64,000 nucleotides of DNA, from positions 27,440,233-27,504,232 of the forward strand of contig CM036764.1 of NCBI GenBank assembly GCA_020796225.1. Reading direction: 5' to 3'. Origin of the DNA: Arion vulgaris. Its lineage: Eukaryota; Mollusca; Gastropoda; Stylommatophora; Arionidae. Made by a program: the position numbers and the translations under genes. Positions 53,101-60,102 of this stretch are shown one piece after another. Position 1 is the first letter of the stretch. Every line of letters begins with the position of its first letter. The notes below the pieces were generated by a model. That model saw only the letters and a list, made by a program, of their open reading frames with translations, was not told where the DNA came from and ran no database searches.

Positions 53101-55548
53101 TGGAAAAATGTCAATATCCAAACTAAGAGTCAGTTGACTGAGTCTTCTCTGAACACTCCATATCAACCACTCTGTGTGATCTGCATGTGATCTGAGAATA
53201 AGAGCGATTGTACGTTATGCCAGTTATGAGTCTACAAGTAGGCCAGCACATCCAATTTCTGTAACACTTTTTATTTACTAGGGTAACTTCCATAGGCCCC
53301 TACCTCTGTCTCCTTGTAGACCGCAGAGGTACTATTCTTTGCTTCCTATGGACCACGGTACCACATAGGCGCTTTTTGGTTGATTGAGTGATTGGACCAC
53401 AGTGGCTGTACTTTGGTGAATAACTATGCCTGCTTCAATATCTTTCTTACACAGGAAGATCTGAGCGACATTGCACAAACTTTGCAGCAACAGTCCCTGA
53501 TGTAATTTTACTTATTGATCATATTCTTATCAATTGTTAACTGTCAAAGGTTCTTTTATGTGCTCAACTTGAACATGGGACATATATTTTATTGTCAGTC
53601 TCCGATAGGACTAGAAATTCCATCCCACTTACAATTACATAAGATGTCACTGAAAATAGTTGATCAGGGGATGCGAACTAAGTGCTTTTGAAACAAGAAG
53701 CTGGTATCATACCACAGAGATGAAAAGATCATTTATAGCTAGAGTATATTTCTGGAACTATACACATCTGTAAAAACATGATTCTTCAGTCATTAGTATC
53801 CCTCCAAATTAGCCTATCTTATTGTGGTTAGGGTTTGTGTGTCATAATGATCCTTCAGGCTATGGCGGCGGGTGTCTAACCGGTGGTAGGTCTAACCAAG
53901 CCAGACAGACTGAAGATAAAAAGTCAGAATAAAAGGAGGAAGCAGGATGGGGTCTCATAAGGTGAAGGCAGACCTCACCAGCGAGGGTAAATGGTCAGAC
54001 TGCAACCAACATATACTCCAGCTATGAGACATAAAGCAGTTCTTTCTCCCTTGGGGAGGGCATCTTTTGGTCTTGTCATATACTTTAATTACATTTTCCC
54101 AAGCATACGGGATTAAACATGCATTATAGTGTCCAAGGAGCACACCCTGCACAAAAGCCTGGGTTGGTGAGTCCAAAATCACCTAGAGCAGGACGACTCC
54201 AGACAAATCTCGAAAGACATACTTAATCAGTAGGAAACTGAAACTGTATAGCAAGCAAACTTAAAAAAAGATTCCCAGAAAAGACTGTGTCAGCCCTTAC
54301 TGTTAGTAATTGATAGAACAAAGCTCCTACTAACGATGGAACAAGTCAACCTACTTATGTGGATACCCAGCAATGGAAATGAGAGTTGTACACATTATAT
54401 TATAGTCAATTACTATTCTCCACACTATACAGTCTTCTACAACAGAACATCAGGCGAGAGGAAGACCACAAAAAGATGGTTAGATGGTATAGCAGAATCC
54501 TGTCAAAGAACAAAAATAACAATCGCCCAAGTTAGCCACCAGAAGAACGCAAGACAAAAACAACCACGACACTGGGCAACAACCTGGTAGCAGTGTGACA
54601 ACAAAAGAAGAATTACTATTCTCAGATGTAGTTAATAGGAATGGTGCTGCCATTTGGGAATTATCGTTGGATTCACGGAAGTAGCTAATTTCTCTGAACA
54701 AACTGATAGAAAAAAAAAACAGACAATAGGCCTATTCGGGTTAGGCATTTGTGGAGATCCATGATATGATCGTCTACGTGCAGTCGGCAAAGCACATGAT
54801 GGTGATGAGTGTTGGTAAAAGGTCATATAGAATTTGGATTCAAATACAAAGTTACCCTTAATATTAAATTGCTCATCCACCTTCTTTTAAGTAAAAGTGT
54901 TGTCTAAACAGTGCTATAAATCTACAAGTTGCTATTGTGTTCTATCTCATATTTGTCTTGTTACCCCGACTCTACAATTTGACCATGAGTCATGAATCGG
55001 GTTGCGTGTTGATTCTGTTCAACGAACGTGCAATTAGTTTCCTTGTTAATATTTACACAATCAAACTATTTTTCAACAACTATATATATTGCATTGTACA
55101 ATCACTGATAGTTATTGTTGTTGAATTCACGACATTCGGTTCTTTTTAAACAGATTATTTCAACAACAAAAATGCAATGGACGACTAGCTAACTTAGTAA
55201 ATAAAATAGCTTGTGATCGTTAAGTTTGCCCCCATCCACCTTTTTTCATGACTGAAACACGTATTTACTACGAGGGCATACATTCATTACTACGAATAAA
55301 CACGTTATCATTCCCATGTTGCTTAATATTAATGAGAAAGAGCAATAAATAATTTGAGGACATGTGCAAAACGCGTTTATATTATAATTATATGATAAAG
55401 AAGTTTATGCGCATGCATACACTACAGCAACAACAAACGCCATTTTGCAAGTGTACCATCGCCACTTACCCTTTTCCGCTGTTTGTTGGAATGTATCGTG
55501 CAGACCGTCATCTCGAGTAACCTGGGTAATAATGGACGAACTGTCCAT
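38036..55548 (-). CDS. ctdspl: CTDSP/SCP-type small CTD phosphatase, eight coding exons
   Basis: HAD-superfamily phosphatase that removes phosphate from Ser5 of the RNA polymerase II C-terminal repeat. In vertebrates it acts with REST to silence neuronal genes. Coding exons (minus): 55548-55470, 52157-51994, 50155-50054, 47398-47342, 45615-45523, 42904-42806, 39730-39644 and 38185-38036. They join at GT-AG sites to 276 residues, the length of human CTDSPL. The N-terminus '[10 protein letters not shown]' is family-typical. A palmitoylation-type Cys pair is at 50-51 (ILCCFR), followed by an Asn-rich linker. The catalytic DLDET is at 104-108, and 'IIDNSP' with the metal-binding Asp-Asn is at 214-215. 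The core phosphatase fold is complete. Whether this is the single ancestor of CTDSP1/2/L was not tested, so the symbol is approximate. Confidence 0.96.
38290..38775 (+). mobile_element. LINE C-terminal fragment in intron 7
   Basis: Reads '[20 protein letters not shown]', '[10 protein letters not shown]', '[16 protein letters not shown]', '[20 protein letters not shown]' and '[20 protein letters not shown]', with stops and an ATGATGATG tail. Confidence 0.78.
39111..39305 (-). mobile_element. SINE family G, copy 1
   Basis: A T run at 39112-39124 is the poly(A) tail of a minus-strand SINE. The head on that strand reads 'CTGCCCAGCGTGTTCGTAGC' and 'GAGTTTGGTTCAATTAC' (B-box-like). Matches 46243-46440. 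Unlike families A and B it ends in A, not GAA. Confidence 0.72.
39644..39730 (-). CDS. ctdspl: CTD phosphatase exon 7 (residues 199-227)
   Basis: Encodes [19 protein letters not shown] and [10 protein letters not shown], holding the second acidic metal-binding site (DN). Acceptor TTTCAG and donor GTAAGT flank it; both junctions are phase 0. Confidence 0.96.
39848..40102 (+). mobile_element. SINE family A, copy 5
   Basis: Full-length forward copy beginning 'GAGTCGCCGAGTGGTTACCG', which shows the tRNA-like A-box head well, and ending 'GAACGCAAAGAAGAAGAA'. In intron 6, 118 bp upstream (genomically beyond) of exon 7. Confidence 0.88.
40463..40795 (-). mobile_element. SINE family F, copy with tRNA-like head
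   Basis: On the minus strand the right end reads 'GGACTACCTAGAGTAGTTGA', 'TAGTAGCTCGGCCTGCTAGC' (A box) and 'GCTCGGGTTCGAACCTACTG' (B box). The body 'ACCTCTGAAGTCGGAGAAA' is followed by 'CGCAAAAATCAGTTTC' and an A run of ~20 (T in + strand, 40450-40469). It identifies the head of family F. Confidence 0.78.
41030..41350. repeat. Minisatellite in intron 6 built on a ~34-bp core
   Basis: About nine copies of 'AATGAGAACCATTAAACAGT' plus CATGGAGTACTATA. The left part has long units of ~68 bp in which the core is followed by 'AAATATGAAATGCAGATTAA' and GCTGGTTGAGATAGTTTATTG. The right part has the bare core repeated, and the long form returns at the right edge. Confidence 0.9.
41610..41815 (-). mobile_element. 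SINE family E, copy 4 (diverged)
   Basis: The minus strand head shows 'TAGTGTAGTTATTAGTGCAC' and 'AATCAAATTCCACAGCC', then 'CTTAAGTCAACCAAGCCTCA'. The 3' end has decayed. Confidence 0.65.
41860..41975 (+). mobile_element. SINE family F, body fragment
   Basis: 'GACACTGGTGATAAGTAAAG', 'CCGCAAAAATCAGTCGGAAG' and 'CATGACTACTTCTGAATTCA' match the family body. Confidence 0.6.
42045..42420 (-). mobile_element. LINE C-terminal fragment
   Basis: The minus strand reads '[20 protein letters not shown]' and '[20 protein letters not shown]' followed by LYVKQDMKR and a stop. This is a typical LINE ORF2 end (pattern T-W-R-R-T-V ... W ... R-x-x-W-x-x-x-V-x-A-L). Confidence 0.75.
42713..42731. repeat. Poly(A) run
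   Basis: About 18 A residues, possibly a decayed retroposon tail; no body recognised beside it. Confidence 0.6.
42806..42904 (-). CDS. ctdspl: CTD phosphatase exon 6 (residues 166-198)
   Basis: Encodes [18 protein letters not shown] and [15 protein letters not shown], the helical core that is near-invariant in SCP phosphatases. Acceptor ACAG, donor GTGAGT, phase 0 at both ends. Confidence 0.96.
43040..43445 (+). mobile_element. LINE 3' end in intron 5
   Basis: Reads '[20 protein letters not shown]', '[18 protein letters not shown]', '[17 protein letters not shown]' (out of frame: [15 protein letters not shown]), and 'QGTCTLGNNP'-like remains over a GAAGAAGAAG tail. The last ~190 bp match 54421-54610. 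Confidence 0.75.
43790..44270 (-). mobile_element. LINE 3' end, same family as 48255-49290
   Basis: The minus strand contains '[20 protein letters not shown]', '[10 protein letters not shown]', '[18 protein letters not shown]' and the 3' tail 'GACGCTGTGAGGCAAAACAG' (also at 49255-49280). Frameshifts present. Confidence 0.75.
44336..44965 (-). mobile_element. LINE C-terminal region, largely open
   Basis: 44710-44336 is one 124-codon frame: '[20 protein letters not shown]', '[20 protein letters not shown]', '[20 protein letters not shown]' and '[17 protein letters not shown]'. Upstream 44965-44720 holds '[20 protein letters not shown]' and '[10 protein letters not shown]' in another frame. Related to 50200-50515. 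Confidence 0.82.
44985..45420 (-). mobile_element. LINE 3' end, same family as 18196-18558
   Basis: The minus strand shows '[20 protein letters not shown]' and '[20 protein letters not shown]', then '[11 protein letters not shown]', preceded by '[18 protein letters not shown]'-type text. It abuts the preceding LINE. Confidence 0.77.
45523..45615 (-). CDS. ctdspl: CTD phosphatase exon 5 (residues 135-165)
   Basis: Encodes [18 protein letters not shown] and [13 protein letters not shown], including the catalytic-loop Thr-Ala-Ser. The acceptor is GCCAG; the donor is AAG followed by GTTTGG, a weak match after the GT. Phase 0 at both ends. Confidence 0.95.
45726..45972 (-). mobile_element. SINE family C, inverted full-length copy
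   Basis: The minus strand head 'GCATCTGTAGCTCAAGCAGT' and 'CCTGGTTCAAACCCCATGG', body 'GAAGCAAATTTGTTTCCGTG', tail 'GGATATGCCACGATTTTC'. Confidence 0.87.
46055..46200 (-). mobile_element. SINE family F, body fragment (inverted)
   Basis: Minus strand 'TTTGAAGTCAGAAACGGCAC', 'CACAAAAATCAGAACC' and 'TACCTGAGTTGATAGTGG' resemble 40463-40640. Confidence 0.5.
46243..46440 (-). mobile_element. SINE family G, copy 2
   Basis: Minus strand head 'CTGCCTCCCCAGCATGGTCG' and 'GTGCGGTTCAATTCC' (B-box-like), body 'GGTTCTCCAGATTTACGGTG', end 'AAGTGCTTCTGGATCGG' plus an A run. Less decayed than 39111-39305. Confidence 0.78.
46667..47165 (+). mobile_element. SINE family D interrupted by a family B SINE
   Basis: 46667-46704 is a family D head ('CTCTGTGATTAAGTAGTTAA', then GTCCTTGCCTTGCATCC). 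46955-47165 is the rest ('GATCCAAAGTCCGTGGGTTC', 'AGGATTGTTGTCAGAGCTAT', 'GGTGGTGTGCCATTTCTGTG'). A family B SINE fills the gap, with GCCTTGCATCC/GCCTTGCGATCC on its two sides. Confidence 0.85.
46705..46954 (-). mobile_element. SINE family B, copy 4, nested in SINE D
   Basis: Inverted full-length copy: minus strand 'CTTGTGGTGCTGGGGCCC', 'GTCGTAAGAGGCGACTGATG', 'GATGTGCTGGCCTACTTG' and a GAAGAAGAAGAA tail. Confidence 0.87.
47342..47398 (-). CDS. ctdspl: CTD phosphatase exon 4 (residues 116-134)
   Basis: A 57-bp exon encoding [19 protein letters not shown]. Acceptor TTTCAG, donor GTAAGT, both phase 0. Too short to stand out as an ORF; found by following the family sequence. Confidence 0.95.
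47405..47850 (+). mobile_element. LINE C-terminal fragment with GA-repeat tail
   Basis: Reads '[20 protein letters not shown]', 'FHTICLRK', '[20 protein letters not shown]', '[11 protein letters not shown]', then '[20 protein letters not shown]' and '[11 protein letters not shown]' in shifted frames. (GA)n follows at 47799-47845. It begins 7 bp upstream of exon 4's acceptor, i.e. just outside the exon. Confidence 0.78.
48255..49290 (+). mobile_element. LINE RT-to-3'-end remnant, interrupted by SINE A
   Basis: 48280-48484 reads '[20 protein letters not shown]' and '[20 protein letters not shown]', just after the RT catalytic box. Past the SINE, 48900-49170 reads '[20 protein letters not shown]', '[20 protein letters not shown]' and '[19 protein letters not shown]'. 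Its 3' tail 'TGCTGTGAGGCAAAACAAG' recurs at 43800-43835 (inverted). Confidence 0.82.
48485..48745 (+). mobile_element. SINE family A, copy 6, nested in a LINE
   Basis: From 'GCCTGACTGGTTACCGGGGC' to 'CGAACGCAAAGAAGAAGAAG'. It splits the LINE reading frame after the 'KQVKDF' codons. Confidence 0.87.
49525..49777 (+). mobile_element. SINE family B, copy 5, with 12-bp target duplication
   Basis: AAATAGGACTAG at 49513-49524 and 49778-49789 bounds the copy, which runs from 'CGCCAGCGTGTTGCCGGGC' to 'GAGTGTCCGAAGAAG'. A clean example that fixes both family B ends. Confidence 0.9.
50054..50155 (-). CDS. ctdspl: CTD phosphatase exon 3 (residues 82-115), catalytic exon
   Basis: Encodes [18 protein letters not shown] followed by [16 protein letters not shown]. 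Asp104 of DLDET is the expected phospho-acceptor and Asp106 the general acid. Acceptor CCACAG, donor GTACCA, phase 0 at both ends. Confidence 0.97.
50200..50515 (+). mobile_element. LINE C-terminal fragment just beyond exon 3
   Basis: Reads '[20 protein letters not shown]', '[12 protein letters not shown]', '[19 protein letters not shown]' and ends in a GAAGAAGAAG tail. Same family as 44336-44965, opposite strand. Confidence 0.78.
50755..51290. repeat. 31-bp minisatellite with a larger flanking duplication
   Basis: Centre 50850-51130: ~9 units of 'TCTACATGGTTGAGGAGAAT' plus AGAAAGTGTCG. The flanks 50776-50880 and 51160-51260 are copies of each other ('ACTGAGGAGAGCAGAAAGTG', 'AAGATAAAGTAT', 'GAGATGAGAA'), so the array expanded inside a longer repeat unit. 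Confidence 0.9.
51291..51602 (-). other. Intron 2 interior, nothing recognised
   Basis: Contains a short GT run at 51450-51462; otherwise single-copy. Confidence 0.4.
51603..51840 (-). mobile_element. SINE family D, inverted copy near exon 2
   Basis: Minus strand head 'GAGGGTTGTGGTTAAGACAT' (A box), 'GTTGTGGGTCTGAATCC' (B box), 'TAGATTGTTGCTGGGGCTA', end 'GAAATAAATCCTTTGCCTAT'. The duplicated-looking word near both ends is unclear. Confidence 0.82.
51994..52157 (-). CDS. ctdspl: CTD phosphatase exon 2 (residues 27-81)
   Basis: Encodes [29 protein letters not shown], an Asn-rich run and [18 protein letters not shown]. The Cys-Cys-Phe is the family's membrane-targeting palmitoylation site. 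The Asn run comes from AAC/AAT triplets and is a likely length-variable site. Acceptor CCAG, donor GTAAGA; phase 1 in, phase 0 out. Confidence 0.95.
52369..52745. mobile_element. hAT MITE family I, copy 2, with 8-bp target duplication
   Basis: A 377-bp non-coding element, ends CATAGATTCCCAAACC and (reverse complement of right end) CAGCGTTTCCCAAAGT. GTTTAATG at 52361-52368 and 52746-52753. Located 212 bp upstream of exon 2 in intron 1. Homologous to 21395-21846. Confidence 0.88.
52754..53137 (-). other. Intron 1 spacer
   Basis: Nothing recognised. Confidence 0.4.
53138..53375 (-). mobile_element. SINE family B, copy 6 (decayed)
   Basis: Inverted: minus strand 'CTATGTGGTACCGTGGTCC', 'AGTAAATAAAAAGTGTTACA', 'GATGTGCTGGCCTACTTG' and a GAAGA tail. 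The 'GGCGACT' block is partly lost. Confidence 0.75.
53376..54407 (-). other. Intron 1 interior, nothing recognised
   Basis: About 1 kb of single-copy sequence without coding or repeat signal. Confidence 0.4.
54421..54610 (+). mobile_element. 190-bp 5'-truncated LINE with 13-bp target duplication
   Basis: Matches the last ~190 bp of 43040-43445 ('CAGTCTTCTACAACAGAACA', 'GTTAGATGGTATAGCAGAAT'), ends in AAAAGAAG and is bounded by AATTACTATTCTC at 54408-54420 and 54611-54623. Encodes '[20 protein letters not shown]' in one frame. Confidence 0.87.
54624..55469 (-). other. Intron 1, part nearest exon 1
   Basis: Single-copy AT-rich sequence; no feature supported. Confidence 0.4.
55470..55548 (-). 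CDS. ctdspl: CTD phosphatase exon 1 (residues 1-26)
   Basis: Encodes [18 protein letters not shown] and TFQQTAEK, ending with one base of a glycine codon before GTAAGT. 'MDSS-(V/I)ITQ' is the SCP family's conserved start, which fixes the initiation codon. The 5' UTR and promoter lie at higher coordinates. Confidence 0.92.
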
Positions 55549-56099
55549 TTAAAAGACACATGCAACCCCCCAGTAAGCAACGTTTTCGCTACTTGCAATG
55601 TAAGTTAGTAAATAAACTTCCAGTAACAACACATCTAGCCATTAGCGTACATACTGTACTACACGCACTGAGGGTATATGAATATTCATGAGCACGGGGT
55701 AGTGCGAGGCCAAATATCTGACACAGAAAATATCACAGCGGGTTAAATTCATTCATCAAACACACCAATGTAAAACACTGACAACTAATGTGTACAGCAA
55801 AATATATGTTAACTGCGGAAAGAGATTTTGAACTTTACAGGAGTAAATTGTAATTGTAAAACTTTCTTATTTGGCATTCAGAAAATTAGGTCAATATATG
55901 CATATCTGGTTGACCTCAATTTACCTGAGATTGTTGTACCGTACACATGATAAACAACAGCTAGTCATCTGGAACGAATGCAGTATGCAATAGACAACAA
56001 TAAATTAAACACAGATCTGAGAATATGATTTCCGAATTCAGAAAACCCTTCATGTTGATAATGACTATAATTGGTTTTCTTCCTACTTGTTTAAATTAT
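55549..56099 (-). promoter_or_regulatory. Upstream region of the CTD phosphatase gene
   Basis: Repeat-free flank of exon 1. It includes a perfect palindrome CTCATGAATATTCAT-type element at 55676-55691. No TATA box at a fixed distance and no CpG island could be established, so the start site is unknown. Confidence 0.35.
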
Positions 56100-56400
56100 A
56101 TATATCATCAGGTGGCGTGCCGGCTGACGTAGGCGATTATAGATCTCTCCAAATCTCTGTTGTTGATGTTTGCTATCAACTCAGATGTTGACGCTCTACC
56201 GTGCCATGAAGTCAGGCTATCCAAAATTTTCTCTCTCTGTCTTCCTCTGTCTCGTCTACCCTCGATTTTACCGATTATCACAATGCGTTCTAAACCTCCC
56301 CTCCTCATCACATGCCTGAAAAAGGATGACTGCCTCTTTCTTATATTGATGATAAGCTTTCTCTGTATCTTGATCAACATTAGTCATTTTAGCAGTCCAT
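56100..56400 (-). mobile_element. LINE C-terminal fragment, same family as 24530-25760
   Basis: The minus strand reads 'LIKIQRKLIINIRKRQSSFF', 'RHVMRRGGLERIVIIGKIEG', 'RRDRGRQREKILDSLTSW' and 'RASTSELIANINNRDLERSI', then a stop. Open over 90 codons and about 60% identical by eye to 25020-24535. Confidence 0.83.
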
Positions 56401-56449
56401 GTGATATATATATATGCCACGATTTTCATTTATATATATGAAATAAAAT

Positions 56450-56695
56450 GAAAATCCTGGCATATCCTTTACAGGACGTTCTTATCAACCACAGTAAACG
56501 AGTCGTTGATTTTCTAAGCGCCACTAGGCGTTCAGTAGTTTGCCATTGCTTTCTGAACGGTGTGGTCTATTTTTACCGTACGTAAAAATCCACGCGAACA
56601 AATTTGCTTCCAAACTGCCGCCGTGGAGTTTGAACCGGGTACTCTTGTGTTGCGATTGAGCTCACTATCACTAAGCCACAGACGTCCACGATATG
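56450..56695 (-). mobile_element. SINE family C, inverted copy
   Basis: Minus strand 'GACGTCTGTGGCTTAGTGAT' (A box), 'CCCGGTTCAAACTCCACG' (B box), 'CGTTCAGAAAGCAATGGCAA' and 'GGATATGCCAGGATTTTC'. Confidence 0.85.
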
Positions 56696-57004
56696 TGGTT
56701 GATCTGATGATGGTATTCTATTAGTCTCGAGAGACAATGGATACGGACATTGTTTTTTTTCTGACTTATCCTGGCACCTTTTTTGTAAGCAATTTATCTT
56801 AATCTAACTTCGTAAGTTCTCAGACCACATTTCAGGGCCTGTCTCCAGCTGGATTTATCCATGGCGAATTCCTCTCAGTCTTAAATTAATGTAAAACGCC
56901 TTCAAGTGAAGCTTGCACGCCTCTTTGTAGTGCCATTGTTTTGCCAAACACTAGCTCTCTATATGGAATATCATTTGGGTGTACAAACGACTACATTCAT
57001 ACTT
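56696..57004. repeat. Probable LINE-tail-derived sequence
   Basis: 'TATTAGTCTCGAGAGACAAT' resembles 'TAGTCTCGAAAGACAACA' (minus strand of 22983-23000), the 3' sequence of the LINE at 22610. The remainder is unassigned. Confidence 0.35.
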
Positions 57005-57266
57005 CATTGCGCACGAGTGATTACCGGGGCCCAAATTTGGGGTGTAAAGAATAGAACCACTGTTACCTGCCACGCATGTCGTAAGAGGCGACAACGGAGG
57101 TTTGGCTGAAATTGGATGCACGTGTCCGCTAAGGGATACTAACCAAAAACAAATGTTTGCAGAAAACGGATGCACCAGGCCGTAAGGCGCATAACATGGT
57201 ACAACTACCCCTCACAATGAGGAATGGGATCACGGATTCTACCGTCGCCAATCTGCCTCGGAGATT
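57005..57266 (+). mobile_element. Chimeric SINE: family A head joined to a B-like body
   Basis: 57007-57120 is a good family A head and centre ('ATTACCGGGGCCCAAATTTG', 'GTCGTAAGAGGCGAC', 'GGTTTGGCTGAAATTGGATG'). 57155-57205 instead reads 'GCAGAAAACGGATGCACCAG', 'GCCGTAAGGCGCATAACATG' and GTACAAC. This parallels the family B body (GCAGAAATCGGATGTGCTGG ... TAGGCGCATAACTGGCAC) and not the A tail. Confidence 0.7.
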
Positions 57267-57267
57267 C

Positions 57268-57425
57268 TTCTTCTTCTTCTTTGCGTTCGTTTTTACGACC
57301 AATTTTAATCACTCTTTGTGATTTGTTTGATCTTGCCAAGAACGTGTATACGTTGCACATTGGTTTGGTAGGCCCCTAACGGCATAGACTTCTACATGTG
57401 CATCCGATTTCAGCCAATCCTCGGA
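57268..57425 (-). mobile_element. SINE family A, 3' half, inverted
   Basis: A GAAGAAGAAG tail (minus) preceded by 'GTAAAAACGAACGCAA' and 'CAACGTATACACGTTCTTGG'. It breaks off within the 'GGCTGAAATCGGATGCAC' block. Confidence 0.8.
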
Positions 57426-57499
57426 GATTTAGCCACGCACTAAGAATGTCAGACCTACCATCACAAGGGTGGCCAAAACTTACTGCGGGAAGAGGTCGG

Positions 57500-57900
57500 C
57501 ACAAACGGGAAGCAGAAATCATAGAAATTATATCCTACAGAACTGCCCCCAGTATGCAGACTTAGAAAGAAAGAGAGTGGCCGCACTTAAACACCCAGAC
57601 GTCCAAGACAAACTGTATGGTGTAGCCTGTATAATCTGAGACAGACGAACTGAAACCTTTATTAGAGAATCCGAAATCCCAATACAGTGAGAACGGAGAA
57701 GACAAACTGTATGTGGTGTGACTGATAATCTGAGGCAGACAGGCTATCCTTTATTAGAGAATCCGAAATTCCAATACAGTGAGAACAGAGAAGACAAACT
57801 GTATGGTGTGACTGATAATCTGAGGCAGACGGCTCCTTTATTAGAGAATCCGAAATCCCAATCTAGTGAGAACGGAGAAGAAGAAGAAGATACTTCATTG
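57500..57900 (+). repeat. LINE 3' end with a tandemly triplicated tail
   Basis: Starts with the LINE codons 'QNCPQYADLERKRVAALKHP' and DVQDKLYGV. The next ~85 bp ('ACTGTATGGTGTGACTGATA', 'ATCTGAGGCAGAC', 'CTTTATTAGAGAATCCGAAA', 'ATCCCAATACAGTGAGAACG') repeats three times at about 57608, 57701 and 57795. It ends GAAGAAGAAGAAG. It is the + strand counterpart of 32170-32535. Confidence 0.8.
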
Positions 57901-58212
57901 GGGACTCCTGCTGCAGATTTGATCGCATGGTTTACTCTCAAAGTCTTTCCATGAATGAGTATGCAAGACAGCAGAGGTTTTCAGAGTTAACCTTCTAGGT
58001 GAGTTATCTACTGGTTTTCTGACACCAGTTACTCTGTACCATCTCCCACCCCACCTTCTCCTGTCTGCTAAAAACAGTTCCGCCAGAGAAAGTCAGGAAC
58101 TGGACTTGACTGGGGCGTTAAGAGACGCACACCTTCTTGGAAGCTTTTTGTAGGCAGGGAAAGTTATCCTCACTGCCACCTCGGACATGGTCATATAGAT
58201 ATATATATGACA
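57901..58212. other. Unassigned, GC-richer patch
   Basis: Likely old retroelement sequence judging by composition, but no domain could be read. Confidence 0.3.
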
Positions 58213-58432
58213 TGAAAATCGTGGCATATCCTTTACAGGACGTAGCCGTCAACCACAGTAAGCGAGTCGTTGATTTTCTAGGCACCACTTAACGTTCAGT
58301 AGTTTGCCATTGCTTTCTGAACGGTGAGGTCTAGTTTACCTTTGTTGTAAAATTCTACGGAACGAATTTGCTTTCAAACTTGCCCACCGTGGGGTTTGAT
58401 CGAGCTATACGTTAGCATTCAGACGCTACATA
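58213..58432 (-). mobile_element. SINE family C, inverted copy with damaged head
   Basis: The body and tail are good ('CGTTCAGAAAGCAATGGCAA', 'CTGTAAAGGATATGCCACGA'), but the B-box to A-box region is shortened ('ATCAAACCCCACGG'). Confidence 0.78.
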
Positions 58433-59059
58433 TATATAGTACGTGATGCGCTGTTATAATTTATAATCTGTCCATGAACAGTATCCCAATGACAAACCTA
58501 TCAACGTTGGAAGAAAAAACCAGAATAGAGCCACTGTTACGTCCATGAATTTTTCCCAGGAACGGGCAAAATGGACAACAAGAAATTAAGTGGTAGTTTG
58601 AACTACACTGAAATAGAGAACACGAAGATTCGCATAGAAATGTTTTTCGTATCAAATACTCCATTTTCCAGGAAGTTGATATTCCCAACGCAATCCCCAC
58701 CCACCTACCTCTATCTTAGCGTATGGACGTCCATGAATGCTATGTCGTTGACGCTTTAAACAGAATATCTGCTGACATGAGCTGAACGACACTGCGTTCG
58801 CCTTGAATGTAACGTCACCGATATCTATGGGACTTTTAACGTACGTTGAATACACTGTTGTTAGTGATGCGAGAATAACCGAGACACCTGTATATATATA
58901 TATATATATTACCTGCAGCGCTTCTGAATATAAAAGTGTAAATATAAAAACACCTGAAGTGTGTATGACACTTGATGAATAAATAACGAGGGAATAGAAT
59001 AAACACAAACCTGACAGATACAGAATAAGCAGTTAATTATATACACCTTCTTCAATAAC
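58433..59059. other. Spacer with TA microsatellite
   Basis: TA runs at 58432-58438 and 58890-58909; no gene or known repeat. Confidence 0.4.
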
Positions 59060-59506
59060 TAATAAGTATGCAAAGGTTGGAAAATGACTAAAGATGTAGA
59101 AAGTAAGTTGAATGCATTTGAAAATAGATGTCTGCGAAAAATAATGAATGTAAAATGGAACGAATTCAGGAGAAGTGATGAAATCAGAGACATGTCTGGT
59201 AAACCACTAGTGACAACTGTTATAAGAAAGAGAAGATGGAGATATGTTGGACACACCTTGAAGAGAAATGATCAACGAATATCAAAGCAGGCATTGAAGT
59301 GGGATGTAAAGGATTCAAGAAAGAAAGGACGACATAAGGAGACCCTGAAACGAACTTTGCTGAGAGAGGCAGGAAATATCGGTCTCAGTTCCATGGAGGA
59401 GATTGAGCGAGTTGCCCAGGATAGAGCGGTATGGAGAAATTGCTTGCAGGCCCTATGTAACGTATAACGGTACGAGAGGAATTATTATTATTATTATTAT
59501 TATTAT
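59060..59506 (+). mobile_element. LINE C-terminal end with TTA-repeat tail
   Basis: One intact frame of 127 codons: 'ESKLNAFENRCLRKIMNVKW', 'NEFRRSDEIRDMSGKPLVTT', 'RWRYVGHTLKRNDQRISKQA', 'GRHKETLKRTLLREAGNIGL', 'AQDRAVWRNCLQALCNV' and stop. Followed by an ATT/TTA microsatellite at 59481-59506. Intactness suggests a recent insertion. Same family as 33590-33905. Confidence 0.85.
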
Positions 59507-59942
59507 GTAAGGTTGCAAGCATAGTAGGATGAGTTACTTAATGAGAACAGTGTACGATCAGATAGCCGAGAAAATCATCAGTACGTTTATGTAGCTACAT
59601 TAAATCTGATGTGAGATACTTAACATCAATGAGACTTTCTTAGAGTTCCGTGAGCTTGGTTCTGTTATATCATTAACATTACCGTATCGCGCAAAGTTCT
59701 TAGAAAGTTAAGGATTGATGTCAAATCTACTATCCACGTTTCCCTTCTGTTAAGTGTACTATATTTGATGCATATTTCATGTTATTTGCTTTTGGTCTAC
59801 AAGGAAGTGACTGGTTGCATTAATTTATCTCTGTGGCAGGTTTTTGAAACATTAATTTCCTGAAAAATGTATTTCTTTCTTGGTGTGGTATTCTAGAGTT
59901 TGCTTTCAAATTTCAGTGTTGTTTACCTCGATGTGACAAATA
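59507..59942. other. Spacer, nothing recognised
   Basis: No repeat or coding feature seen. Confidence 0.4.
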
Positions 59943-59950
59943 GCACAATG

Positions 59951-60102
59951 CAGTGGCGGCTCGTAGTAATTTTTCTTGGTGGGGCCAGACACACATTTTC
60001 GGAAAAATCATGGTTTTTTTTGGAGTATTTACTATTATTTGTCTATTCCAGGAAGTTATCCCCTTTCGATTTTTGGTGGGGCCGGGCCCCACTGGCCCTC
60101 TG
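59951..60102. mobile_element. hAT MITE family H, copy 2, right end eroded
   Basis: The left end CAGTGGCGGCTCGT and interior match 20698-20863. The right inverted repeat is missing, and the copy ends '...CTGGCCCTCTG'. Even so, perfect octamers GCACAATG lie at 59943-59950 and 60103-60110. Confidence 0.85.

Noticed and set aside
38036..55548. An intronic microRNA of the miR-26 type, as hosted by vertebrate CTDSP genes
   Set aside because: I looked for the miR-26 seed context on the minus strand of the introns and saw no match; miR-26 is, to my knowledge, vertebrate-specific.
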